From the NCBI GenBank assembly GCA_947652605.1, contig OX393579.1, positions 39,686,970-39,750,969 on the forward strand: a stretch of DNA of 64,000 nucleotides, in the 5' to 3' direction. Shown piece after piece: positions 23,639 through 34,493 of the stretch. The stretch is from Elmis aenea. Lineage: Eukaryota; Arthropoda; Insecta; Coleoptera; Elmidae. A program made the translations under genes and the position numbers. The stretch's first letter is position 1, and each line of letters begins with the position of its first letter. Under the pieces are notes generated by a model. That model had not been told where the DNA came from. It did not search any database and saw only the letters and a list, made by a program, of their open reading frames with translations.

Positions 23639-26600
23639 ATGATTCCTAAAAGGAAGTGCTGTGTTCCTGGTTGTGAAGATAAATATTCAGTTAGGTAGGT
23701 TGTTATAAATGCATTGTTATTTGTTTCTGTTTAATAATTGCGGCTGATAATCAATTTTATCTGTGGGTAGAATACTTACACGTTGAATATAACACGCTGT
23801 TGGAGTGTAATAAATGTACATTTCATGAATATACAGTATTTCACACTGCAGGTTGTCCAAAATAACATTGGAATCTCAAAGAACTTATACAACACCAGTT
23901 AAAAGAGCACTCTTAATTTTTACCGAGTATTTTTACCAACTTTCTTTGTTGTTTAGAGATCTAATATTAAAATAAATGTACTACACCCTATATTATTCAA
24001 AAAAAGGTAAAATACAAGCTTATTTTCCAATGTCAAACCTAACTATGATATCCATTAAAAAAATGCGACTTAATCATTTATTTTGGAATCAGTGCAATAT
24101 TTAAACAAATGAATATCGTCATTTAATACAGCATAAAATATAAAACTATCTACAACTTTTCCTTTGCAAGTTGTTTTTATCGGTCTTCCTATGAAGATTT
24201 ATAAAACTTTTGTTAATTCCAGTTTTTAACTATATTTAGTGTGCTATGGAATTTAAAAAAAGTAAAAGCATTGTTAAGTTGTGCTTTAAATTATGTAACA
24301 CATTATATGATGTACACATGTCTATTGTACTTGTATACTTTTTCTGCAGATAATAATTATTGTGTAACAGTATATTAAATGTTGCAATTTTGTGTAAAAT
24401 GTCGTGCCATGTGTAAAACTTTTTTTAAATTATTTATATTAGGGGTATTATTAAATTGTATGATAAATTTTAATTATTTTGGGCCATGGATCATTTTTTA
24501 ATTACAAAAATGTTTTTTTTGTCAAAAAATTTGTTCAAGTGTATTGAAAAGTGCTTAAAATTATTTACCTTATGGTAACAAATAAAATTTTTAGGCACAC
24601 ACTTCCAGTGAAAGAAGTGGATTTATTTAATTTGTGGATGAAGAGGATTGGAAATGATCTGTTGCCAAAACTTGATATAAAAACTCTTCGAAACAATTAC
24701 AGAATTTGTGATTTGCACTTCCCAGATTTTTGTAAAATTAAGACTTCACAAAGACTGATGAAGTATTCCCTTCCCACCATAAAAGTACCAGGTACGATTA
24801 CTTTTTATACTGTAAATTTGTTTTTACGCATTTAAGTGCCATGTATTTCATCCTGATAAAATCACCAAATTTTTATTATATACCCTAATTAAATTGACTT
24901 GACTGTACAGGGTGGACCAAATTCAAATGTTTTACGAGTTATCTTGGTTACCGCAATAGATAGTGAAAATCTGATTTCGGTCTCTTGGTCTATTTTATTA
25001 ACAAAATAACGCCTATGCAATCAGATTTTTTCTATCGGATTCCATTTTGGCACTACAGACGAAAAATGAAATTTCATCATTTGTGAAAATTTGCTATAAC
25101 TTCTCTATTTATTAAATTAGAATAAAATGTTATATAGGTTCTTTATACAGATTTTTATGCTTAATTGAAAAACAAAAGTAATTTTATTTACCCATTTTGA
25201 CTTTCGAGATATGGAGTAAACTTTTATATTTTTAAATGGAAACCCTAGTCGGACATTACTTTATGTGAAAGAGTATTTCTTGGCTTTTCAAAAATATATA
25301 GTTTTGTATATTTTTTGCAAAAAATAACCGAGATATGGCCGATTTTGTAAAAATTTGATCATCAAAGTTTGCCATGATTTCGTAAACAAGTGATGTTTGC
25401 AATTATTAAACAACTAAACGTCATTGCCAAGAAAAATTCTGCAGCAACCGCTACATTTTTATCACTTATAAAGTAATATTCTAACATATTAAACTTTTCA
25501 GAGTTCAAAATAGCCATGTTCACAATACCACATTAAACAGTTATAAAATACAAAATAATACACGGATTTGCTTTAAAGTTGACAAATGTACTTCGAAATG
25601 ACGTTAAGTTGTTTAATAATTATTGCAAACATCACTTGTTTACGAAATCATGGCAAACTTTGATGATCGAATTTTTACAAAATTGGCCATATCTCGGTTA
25701 TTTTTTGCTACAAATACAGGGTGTCACACAAAAAACGCCGCAAGCTGTAACTTAGTTATTTGTGGTCCGATTTTGGTGAACAAAAAACTAAATGAAATGT
25801 CTCCTCAAATACTATAAACTGAATTGGATTTCAATTTTTTTCAAGGTCAACTTAAATGTCAAACGATAGTGAATTTTTTTTTTTCCAAATGGCACCATCT
25901 ATTTTTTTTTACTAAATCTGGTAGGCATTATTTTTCTGAATTCAATGATGTAATCATAAGTTAATTTTAGTGCAAAACTAATAAGAAATATAAAATAAAA
26001 GTTTAACTAAAATAGGTTAGGTTTCACAAAATTTTCAAGCGTGCCGTGGAAAACAAAAAAATCCAAATATCATTTAAATACCATCTAAATACCACACTGA
26101 TGGTATTTACTAGTGATTGCAATACCGGTATACCGAATACCGGTATACCGAATACCGGTATACCGTGCCATTTTACAATACCGACATACCGTCTCATTTG
26201 ATGGTCTAATACCGGTATTCGGTATTAATATTTTTTTTAACACGTTAAGCGCCAAGGAAAATTTCAAAAAAAGTTTGTCGGGCCAAATTTTTTTTTTGTG
26301 TTTTTTTTTACTAATTACTCATTTTATGTTAACAGCAAAACGTTAAGATGCATATATATTTTTTTTTAACTAAAATTGTTGAAAAACAAACAGCGGTCCC
26401 TAGGGACCGCCGTGGCCTAGTAGGAAACTTTAGGCGCAAGGGCCACAGAGGTCCGCTCAGCGGTCCCTGTGCATGTGTCAAGTAAAATGTATAATGTTAA
26501 AAACGCTGCCATTTTTAGCAAATAACCTCGATTAAAGTTATTGCTTATGAATAAATTGTGTACTTAAGACGTAAACTGCCACCGTTGATAAAAAATTTCG

Positions 26601-29600
26601 GGTCCCTAGGGCCATTTTTTTAATAAAAGATTTAGGTTCCTTTTAAAAGTTTTATTTGAGGCACAACGTTTGTGCCTCGAGGCCTGAACGAATGGGTTTA
26701 CCATCACAGGCCGTGAGACGCATATACTGAACCTCGCTTGCATGTTTAGTTCACACGGCGGTTTTGCCGAATTGGATATTGCACAAAGTTATTTTATTGT
26801 CGAAGCATTCAGTTTTAAATCCTTACTAATAAAATTTACAAGAAGGTCATAAACATTTAATACATTTTGAACCATTTCATTTATTGTAAGTAATAAACCA
26901 ACAAAGATTGTAGCTAGTTTTAAATTTTATTGTAACACAGCTTTTTGATTTTCACGATCTACATAATTTAAAACATGTGCTTCCTGTAACAAATTCCTTT
27001 AAGGCTAAGAATTGAACTACGAAAATATTGCAAAGGCTGTTATGAAAAAAAAATTAGAGGTTATATTCCGAAAAATCGAGTCCCAAAAGTAACAACTTAC
27101 TGCGAAGAATGTGATGATCAACCGCATTTTTGTATTGATTGTTTTGCTATTTATCATAAAAAGTAGGTATGTTTTAATCTACATTTCAATCTGTTTTTTT
27201 AAATTTTAAGTTTATTTGCATTACCAATAAAGAAATAAGTTTATACATATGTGTAGTTTATTACAATCTAGTATTATATGTCTGTAAAATACAATTTTTT
27301 ATGAAACGAATTTTTTCTTAAATAACAAAAAAATGAAATTAAAAAGTGAAAAACTTGTAGTGCATAATGATTCTCCGAGGCCATAGCGGGCCGAACAGCA
27401 CGTTAAAATGCATTGGCAGCGGTCCAGTGGCCTCGTGTGGAGAAATAATCGCAGGTATTATAAAGCGGTCCCTGCGGACCGCCGTGGTCCCATGGGATAT
27501 TATAGCAGCGGTCCGTAGGGACCTCCACGGCGCTTAACGTGTTAAATTTAATTTTTATTATTTTATAATTGCAGTCTGCCATAAATAAAAAATAGCAATA
27601 AATGCAAAACACAAAATTGTGCCACAAAATGATGTATTTAAGTTAATTAAATGAGAGATGATATTATTAGAAGACGAAGGAATATTGCAATATTGGAATA
27701 TTTGTTGTCATTTCCAAGGCTTACTATTAAAAAATGTTGCAATTATTGCTCCTAACTTTATCAAAAATTTTAATAACTCGAAAATTATTGCAGATAGGTA
27801 TAGGAAACGCTAATACAGATTGATGTAGAATTTACTTTTGAATTAGAAAATGAAAAAAAAATTTGGGCATTGTATTTGAAAAAAACGAGTTTTATTGGTC
27901 TGAAATTATTGTATTAAAAGAAAATTAAATTTTGGACACCCTGTAACTAATGCATCGATTGCAAAAATTCTTCTATGCATAGTCTAAATTTAAGCATTTT
28001 CTCTTCAAAAATGGCGGCAATAGATAATATTAAGCATTACGATGAAAATCAACAAATTTCAAAAGTCCAAAAATCTAAAAAACGACTGCACTTAGGTATA
28101 GGGTATGCTATTAATAGTCCCTCTAAAATAACGTGTTAAATCCAAAAATGCAATAAAAAATAGACCATTGTATTTGAAATAAGAAAGTAGACGTCAACTT
28201 CCGGTATTTCCGGAAGGGTCGCCATCTTGAAAATATTTTCATTAAACAGCTCAGATGCCAATATGGTCATAACCAAAATTTCAGATCAATACCCTTTTTC
28301 ATTCTTCATATATTTTTAATGCCCGGTCCCAATCAATTATTACCCTGTATATCTTCAGTTTTTTGTGTCCATATTTTTTTACATATGTAATTTTTTAAGT
28401 TTCTTTATTTTATGTAAATTTGTGTTTTGACATTATATTTACTATATGTACATATGTGTAAAATGCATATATTGTATTTTCAAAATTAATACTTTTTTTT
28501 AAAAAAGCAATACCGGTATTACTTGCGAATAAATACCGGTATCGTAATTTTGGTCCGGTATTGCAATCACTAGTATTTACATGATATTTGTTGATAAAGA
28601 TTTTTTTGTATTCCACGGCACGCTTGAAAATTTTGTGAAACCTAACCTATTTTAGTTAAACTTTTATTTTTTATTTCTTATTAGTTTTACACTAAAATTA
28701 ACTTATGATTACATCATTGAATTCAGAAAAATAATGTCTACCAGATTTAGTAAAAAAAAATAGATGGTGCCATTTGGAAACAAAAATTGACTATCGTTTG
28801 ACATTTAAGTTGACCTTGAAAAAAATTGAAATTAATTCAGTTTATAGTATTTGAGGAGACATTTCATTTGGTTTTTTGTTCACCAAAATCTGACCACAAA
28901 TAACGGAGTTACAGTTTGCGGCGTTTTTTGTGTGACACCCTGTATATAAAACTATATATTTTTGAAAAGCTAAAAAAATACTCTTTCACATAAAATCATG
29001 GCCAACAAGCGTTTCCATTTAAAAAAATGTAAGTTTACTCAATATCTCGAAAGTCAAGGTAGCTAAGAAAAAATTACTTTTGTTTTTAAATTAAACATAA
29101 AAATCTGTATAAAAAACCTATATAACATTTTGTTCTAATTTAAGAAATAGAGAAGTTATAGCAAATTTTCATAAATAATAAAATTTCAATTTTCGTCTGT
29201 AGTGCCAAAATGGAATCCGATAGAAAAAATCTGATTGCAAAGGCGTTATTTTCTCAAAAAAATTGCCCAATAGACCGAAATCAGATTTTCGCTATCTATT
29301 GCGGTAACCGAGATACCCCGCAAAACATTCGAATTTGGTCCACCCTGTACTGTTTTAAAGTATGTGAATTGTTATTAAGTTTTTTTTTTTGACAATTCAT
29401 TAATATTAACAAAAAATAAGTTTTCTGCATCGCTTAGATCAGTTATTCTCAACCGGCGGACCGGCACCGGTCGCGGAGAAATTTGAGCGGTCCGCGGAGA
29501 ATTTTTACCTGTCCACGTTAAAAAATTTTAATTTATAAGATTACGAAATAAAAATATTTTAAACTAATTTTAAATTTACGTAATTTATGATTAGCACGGC

Positions 29601-32600
29601 ACTGAAGACAAATTCCTGTAATGCATAATGTTCGGAAAAGGAGTGTGCTCCATTTCTGACAATGAATTTTACCAAACAAACGTGAAGTTAGTAACCAGAT
29701 AGAATGTCTCTTAGTGGTGTGTTCCTACATGAAATGATTTTGCGATTTTTTAAAATAATTTTCTGTGATTTTTGTAAAAGGTTTGTTTACTTATGTACAG
29801 AGTGTTTCGTAAAAAATGCAAAAAATGCAGGAGGTGATTCCTAATCGGAAATTAAGGGGGGTCTTTTATATAAATTTTTTTCTTTAGACGTCTCCTTTCA
29901 GAGTTACACCCCCCGAAAGGGGAGTGGTAAAAATTGATTTTTATTTTATTTCTCAAATTTGGATAAATGTAGGAGAATGATATTTGGTAGATGTTTTATA
30001 CTTATTAAAAGATTTCCCATGGTAATATTTTTAATCATCTCCTACCTTTACAGGGGGCTGAAATGTGCCACCCCTGTTGGTTTTTTTATCAGAACTTTTT
30101 GGTGGGTTGAAATCTTGCAATTAAAAATTTTTGTTTGAAACTTAATAATTTATTCAGTAAATTTTTTTATTTTATAGTTTTTCTCGTAAAACCTACAGTT
30201 TTTGAGTAAAAAATTATATAAGTTTTGATAAAAAAACCAACAGGGGTCGCACATTTCAGCCCCCTGTGAAGGTAGGAGATGATTGAAAATATTACTATGG
30301 GAAACCTTTTAATCAGTATAAAACATCTACCAAATATCATTCTCCTACATTTATCCAAATTTGAGAAATAAAATAAAAACCAAATGTTACCGCTCCCCTT
30401 TGGGGGGTGTAACTTCGAAAGGAGACGTCTAAGGAAACAAATTTGTATAAAAGACCCCCCTTAATTTTTGATAAAGAATCACCTCCCGAATTGTCTTGCA
30501 TTTTTACGAAACACCCTGTATAATAATTACAATAGTTACTTATCTTTACATTTGAATATTAATGTAAGTAAATAATAATAATATTGTTACAATTAATTTG
30601 TGCAGTAGTTCTTTATTACCCAGTACATTTTTTTTTGTTAAAAAAACCACCGGTCCGTGAATTTTTTTCACAAATTTTACCGGTCCGCGGGCCAATAAAG
30701 GTTGAGAAACACTGGCTTAGATAGTTTTTGGACCTAAATAATCATTAATAATCTGTTAGTGAAATTAGATTTGATCAGTGTATGTACAACAAGAAAATGA
30801 TTGTATAACTTTAGGTTTTAAGGGTGTACCTACGAACGAAAATTCATTTCTATTACCGAAGGACTGTACATGTCAATCAAACACAAATTTTGAAGGATAT
30901 AAGAAGAAATACAGTAGTTTAATAGATCATGATTACACTCCAAAAATCAAATGCCAAAAAATTGATACCATAAATGAACAAAGTGTTGATCCTTTAAAGA
31001 ATAACGTATCGTGTAGTTCATCTAATGAAATTAAACGCAGTGCAGATCATAATAATTATACAATAAATACCAAACGGCAAATTATCGATGATTCAAGTGA
31101 ACAATCCCATGAAACGGAAGGTGATTCTGTACCTGACACATTGGAGAATGATACACCCATTGAAAACGTATGTGCTACAGCTTCTGATACAGGTAATATT
31201 ATAGTGTCTACTGCATGTAAACGAAATCATACTCATCTGCTTTTTTCTTTACATTTTTATTTAAACAAATAAAGTTTTACACGTGTAATATTTAAGCCTT
31301 TTGCTGCTACATTCTAATATATCCAAATGGAGCATCTTAACCCTTTTGAGACTAACAGGACAATACATGCCAACCAGTTTATATGAATGCTGCTGGGATA
31401 TTTACTTCCGAATGTTATAGTCTGCTATCATAATTGAAACATTTCCATCTTTTAAGTTTGTACGAATAATACTATTATTTTAACCAGCAAATATGGCATG
31501 ATAATCAGATGTTCAAAAAATAAAGTAGAGAAGCGAACCACCACTATAGGTCTGTTCCAACAGGGCTATTACAATCCAATAAACCAGTGTTTCCCAAACT
31601 GTGTACCCCTTCTATAATTTTCATAACACTGAGTACCCCTCGTTAAAAATTAATAAAAATAAACAAAAAATAAAATTTATTCCTAATAAAATACAAATAC
31701 TGCACCAGGTGCAGCCAAAGCCCGGTGCAGCGCGTACCCCCACCAAACTCTTGCCGTACCACCACCAAACTCTTGCCGTACCCCCAGTGGTACGTGTACC
31801 ACACTTTGGGAAACACTGCAATAAACTATCAGGATTCTGCACACTATCGATATAGCGTGCCGTTAAAGACTATAATGGCACGCGATATTGATACTGCTCA
31901 CACTCCTGATAGTTCGCCACACTATCAGTGTTGGAACAAACCGTATATGTTCTACGAATGCTTTACGCCTTATCATGTATAGTAATTATTTTTCATTTGG
32001 TTGTGGTTGTTTATTTGAATTGAACACATTTCTTTTTTTAATTTATTTCTTATAACCATCAACACCGTTGGGATGTATAGTCCCACTGCAAAAACCTAAT
32101 CAACAATACATTTTTTATTGTTTACCATACATTTAAGTCAAATTTAATAAAAAAGTTTGAAAATAACTAAGATAGAAGTTGAGCTTCGAATATGGGACAC
32201 CTTATACAGGGATGCACAAAAGTATGGAAACAAACAAATATATAGAACACTATTAAAATTATTTCAATGAAATTTGGTATCTTAGCGTTATCGTATATTC
32301 CGATATATTTTTACATTTTTGGATTCCTCTTTAAATTTACATTTTAAAATGTATAAGGTTATGCAGGGTGTTTCTTAAATATTGCAAAAAAATGCAGGTG
32401 GTGATTCCTTATCGAAAATTAAGGGTAGTCTTTCATATAAAATTTTTTCCTTAGACGTCTCCTTTCGGAGTTACACCCCCCTAAAGGGGAGCGATAAAAT
32501 TAGGTTTTTATTTTATTTCTCAAATTTGGAGAATGATATTAGCAAGATGTTTTGTAATCATTGAAAGGTTTCCCATAGTAATATTTTCAATCATGTCCCA

Positions 32601-34293
32601 CCTTCACAGGGGGCTGAAAAGTGCGACCCCTGTTGGTTTTTTATCAAAACTTTTTGGTGGGTTAAAATTTTGCAATTAAAAAATTATTTTTTGAAAGCAT
32701 GATTTGTTTAGAAACTTTTTTTATTCTCTAGTTTTAATCGTAAAACCTATAATTTTTGAGTAAAAAATAAATTAAGTAAACATAAACCATCAAATATTCC
32801 AATATTAAACGAATCATTTTGGTGGTTGCAATGGTTTGTTTATATGCATGTTGGGCAGAATTAACAGACATCTTAGCGTTGTCGCCGTGTAAACGTCGAA
32901 ATGAATTACACCCGTCTTTTCTACCCAACAAGAACATAAACAAACCATGGTAACCACCAAAATGATTCGTTTTATATTGTCATATTTGATGGTTCATGCT
33001 TACTTATTTTATTTTTTACTCAAAAACTGTAGGTATTACTAGAAAAACTAAAGAATAAAAAAAGTTTCTAAATAAATCAAGCTTTTAAACAAAAAATTTT
33101 AACTCACCAAAAAGTTCTGATAAAAAAACCAACAGGGGGCGCATTTTTCAGCCCCCTGTGAAGGTAGGAGACGATTGAAAATATTACCATGGGAAACCTT
33201 TCAATAAGTACAAAACATCTGCCAAATATTATTCTCCTACATTTATCCAAATTTGAGAAATAAAATAAAAACCTAACTTTATCGCTCCCCTTTAGGCTTT
33301 AGGGGAGTGTAACTCAAAAAGGAGACGTCTAAGGAAACAATTTTATCTGAAAGACCCCCCTTAATTTTCGATAAGGAATCACCACCTGAATTTTTTCGCA
33401 ATATTTAAGAAACACCCTGTATAAAGAGGAATCGAAAAATGTAAAAATATACAGGGTGTTCCATTTAAAATTTTAAAGTTAAGGTCCGTTTCTGGTTGAA
33501 CCGGAAGTCATATTGCAACCTCAATATTTTTATCGAATCCAGAATATATGATAACGCTTAGATACTAAATTTCATTGGAATATTTTTAATAGTGTTCTAG
33601 ATATTTGTTTGTTTCCATACTTTTGTGCATCCCTGTATATTGATGTTACAGTATGTTCGTTGAAGAGTTTTTTTTTTTTTAGATACACCTGTTAAATTAA
33701 CATCACCTAAGGTGAATAAAACGACCAAAATTGTACCAGAGAAATCAAAAAATGGTTATAGACCAGTAAAATATGAAGTTAACCAAAACCGTCGGACTGC
33801 TAATATATCACTGTATAAAAAAAAATATTTAATAATTATGGAAAAGTGTACCCTTTGTAAAATTCAATTTGTGAGTTTAAAAGATTTTGTGCAGTGCACA
33901 GTGTGTGAAAATTTTTGGCATATTAAATGCACTCCATTAAAAAAAGTAAAACAATTAAAACATAAACTGCCATTAATAAAAAAGAATTGGTTATGTGTGG
34001 ACTGTAATAAAGACAAAATAACTGAAGATATGATGGAAAATATACAGGAAATAAACAAAAAGATTAGTAATATAGAGACTAAAACAGCGAGAATTGATAC
34101 TCTAGAAACTGCTATTGAATGTTATTCAAATAGGTTGAATGATACTGCAAAAATACTTGAAGATATAAATAGTAGCTTATTAAAGACTGTAAAAGAAAAT
34201 GTTAAACTAAAAGAAGAAAATGTTCGTTTGAAGATACAAGTTATGAAAATGGACCAACAGTTCGCTAATAAACTTAAAAAAATGTCAAAATGA
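23639..34293 (+). CDS. THAP-domain protein with PHD-like zinc finger and C-terminal coiled coil
   Basis: Four exons join in phase: 23639-23694, 24595-24791, 30779-31192 and 33683-34293 (425 aa). Residues 1-86 form a THAP C2CH DNA-binding domain: C8/C12, W33, C57-x2-H60, and a SLPTIKVP stretch in place of the usual terminal AVPTIF box. Residues ~87-265 are a low-complexity polar linker. Residues ~278-330 form a PHD-like C4HC3 set (CTLC, CTVC, WHIKC, WLCVDC). The rest is a lysine-rich coiled coil (NVKLKEENVRLKIQ). THAP proteins are zinc-dependent DNA binders, some derived from P-element transposase; PHD fingers usually read histone tails. A nuclear DNA- and chromatin-binding role is inferred. 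Introns 2 (6.0 kb) and 3 (2.5 kb) consist largely of nested transposons. Whether this is one transcript or a chimaeric model rests on splice phase only. Confidence 0.75.
26241..27541. mobile_element. Miniature piggyBac element, fourth level of the nest
   Basis: The ends CACGTTAAGCGCC and GGCGCTTAACGTG lie between TTAA duplications (26237-26240 and 27542-27545). Both subterminal regions carry the palindromic block GCGGTCCCTAGGGACCGC or variants (about 26391, 26459, 27412, 27462 and 27508). The 1301-bp body keeps a transposase C-terminal exon but lacks the DDD catalytic domain. Confidence 0.92.
27005..27166 (+). pseudogene. piggyBac transposase cysteine-rich C-terminal domain
   Basis: A plus-strand frame ends in TAG at 27164-27166. 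It reads LRKYCKGCYEKK, TTYCEECDDQPHFC and IDCFAIYHKK, giving paired CxxC motifs and a terminal H. This is the cysteine-rich domain that binds terminal DNA in piggyBac transposases. The reading frame is intact although the rest of the transposase is gone. Confidence 0.88.
27653..28348. mobile_element. Right half of the composite element (see 43675-45692)
   Basis: TTTCCAAGGCTTACTATTAA, the TGGACACCCTGTAA / ATGCATCGATTGCAA junction, CTTCCGGTATTTCCGG and a TACCCTGTA end match the right half of the element at 43675-45692 in the same order. The left half is missing. Confidence 0.8.
29440..30714. mobile_element. hAT element in THAP-PHD intron 2
   Basis: The ends CAGTTATTCTCAACC and GGTTGAGAAACACTG are flanked by the 8-bp duplication GCTTAGAT (29432-29439, 30715-30722). 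ACCGGTCCGC-rich ends. It ends 64 bp before the exon 3 acceptor. A TA-flanked foldback is nested within. Confidence 0.92.
29798..30518. mobile_element. CAGGGTGTTTC foldback family, copy 1
   Basis: The ends CAGAGTGTTTCGTAAAAA and TTTACGAAACACCCTG are flanked by TA. The arms share TTAGACGTCTCCTTTC, GGGGAG and the AAAAAACCAACAGGGG motifs. It is nested in the 29440-30714 hAT. Other copies are at 32364-33419 and 61835-63225. Confidence 0.88.
31549..31942. mobile_element. GGTCTGTTCCAAC inverted-repeat MITE
   Basis: GGTCTGTTCCAACA at the left is mirrored by TGTTGGAACAAACC at the right. The interior has mirrored ATCAGGA..CACACTATCGATAT stretches. A small hAT splits it. It lies in intron 3 of the THAP-PHD gene. 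Confidence 0.75.
31585..31818. mobile_element. 234-bp hAT MITE
   Basis: The ends CAGTGTTTCCCAAA and TTTGGGAAACACTG are perfect. The target duplication CAATAAAC is at 31577-31584 and 31819-31826. A short internal tandem (ACCAAACTCTTGCCGTACC) is present. Confidence 0.92.
32364..33419. mobile_element. CAGGGTGTTTC foldback family, copy 2
   Basis: The ends CAGGGTGTTTCTTAAATATT and AATATTTAAGAAACACCCTG enclose arms like those of copy 1 (GACGTCTCC, AACAGGGG). Its centre carries a further inverted-repeat insertion. Confidence 0.88.
32774..33005. mobile_element. Small inverted-repeat insertion in the loop of copy 2
   Basis: AAACCATCAAATAT, AACGAATCATTTTGGTGGTT and CATGGTTTGTTTAT-type stretches on the left are mirrored on the right. 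The same AATAAATTAAGTA / TACTTATTTTATTT sequences flank both sides. Confidence 0.65.
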
Positions 34294-34493
34294 AATATGT
34301 AATAGTATGTTCAGAAGCAAAAAGCTGTGCTTATTAACAGTGATATTAATCATTAGAAGTATTTGTTATTTTAATTGTAAACGTTTTTTTAAACAACAGT
34401 TATAAAATATATAGGGTGTTTGAAATTTGAGTTTAAGCATGGCGATCTCGCTTATTATAATAGCTAGGAGGTCAGCACACGGGCGGCCAAGTA

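Larger units (their letters stand above)
26111..28572. mobile_element. hAT with TAGTGATTGC ends, third level of the nest
   Basis: The ends TAGTGATTGCAATACCGG and CCGGTATTGCAATCACTA are perfect. The 8-bp duplication GTATTTAC is at 26103-26110 and 28573-28580. A short ATACCGGTATACCGA array lies inside the left end. It hosts the piggyBac-like element and a half copy of the composite element. Confidence 0.9.
25717..28942. mobile_element. CAGGGTGTCACAC foldback, second level of the nest
   Basis: The ends CAGGGTGTCACACAAAAAAC and GTTTTTTGTGTGACACCCTG are flanked by TA. The arms (about 390 bp) share ATTTGAGGAGACATTTCAT (inverted on the left) and GTTAGGTTTCACAAAATTTT. It was inserted into the 24908-29347 element. 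Confidence 0.9.
24908..29347. mobile_element. CAGGGTGGACC foldback family, copy 2 (outermost of a nest)
   Basis: The ends CAGGGTGGACCAAATTC and GAATTTGGTCCACCCTG are flanked by TA (24906-24907, 29348-29349). The arms match copy 1. A second element inserted at 25717-28942 splits the right arm. It occupies most of intron 2 of the THAP-PHD gene. Confidence 0.9.
32207..33635. mobile_element. CAGGGATGCACAAAAG foldback
   Basis: The ends CAGGGATGCACAAAAGTATG and CATACTTTTGTGCATCCCTG are flanked by TA. The arms continue with GAAACAAACAAATAT and TAGAACACTATTAAAA. The CAGGGTGTTTC element at 32364-33419 is inserted within. Confidence 0.88.

Noticed and set aside
26113..26346. Frames with repeated VYRIP / TGIRY peptides on both strands
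   Set aside because: These come from the ATACCGGTATACCGA short array at a hAT end.
31320..32110. Possible piggyBac element starting TTAACCCTTTTGAGAC with a GGGATGTATAGTCCC motif near 32070
   Set aside because: No matching right end with TTAA was found.
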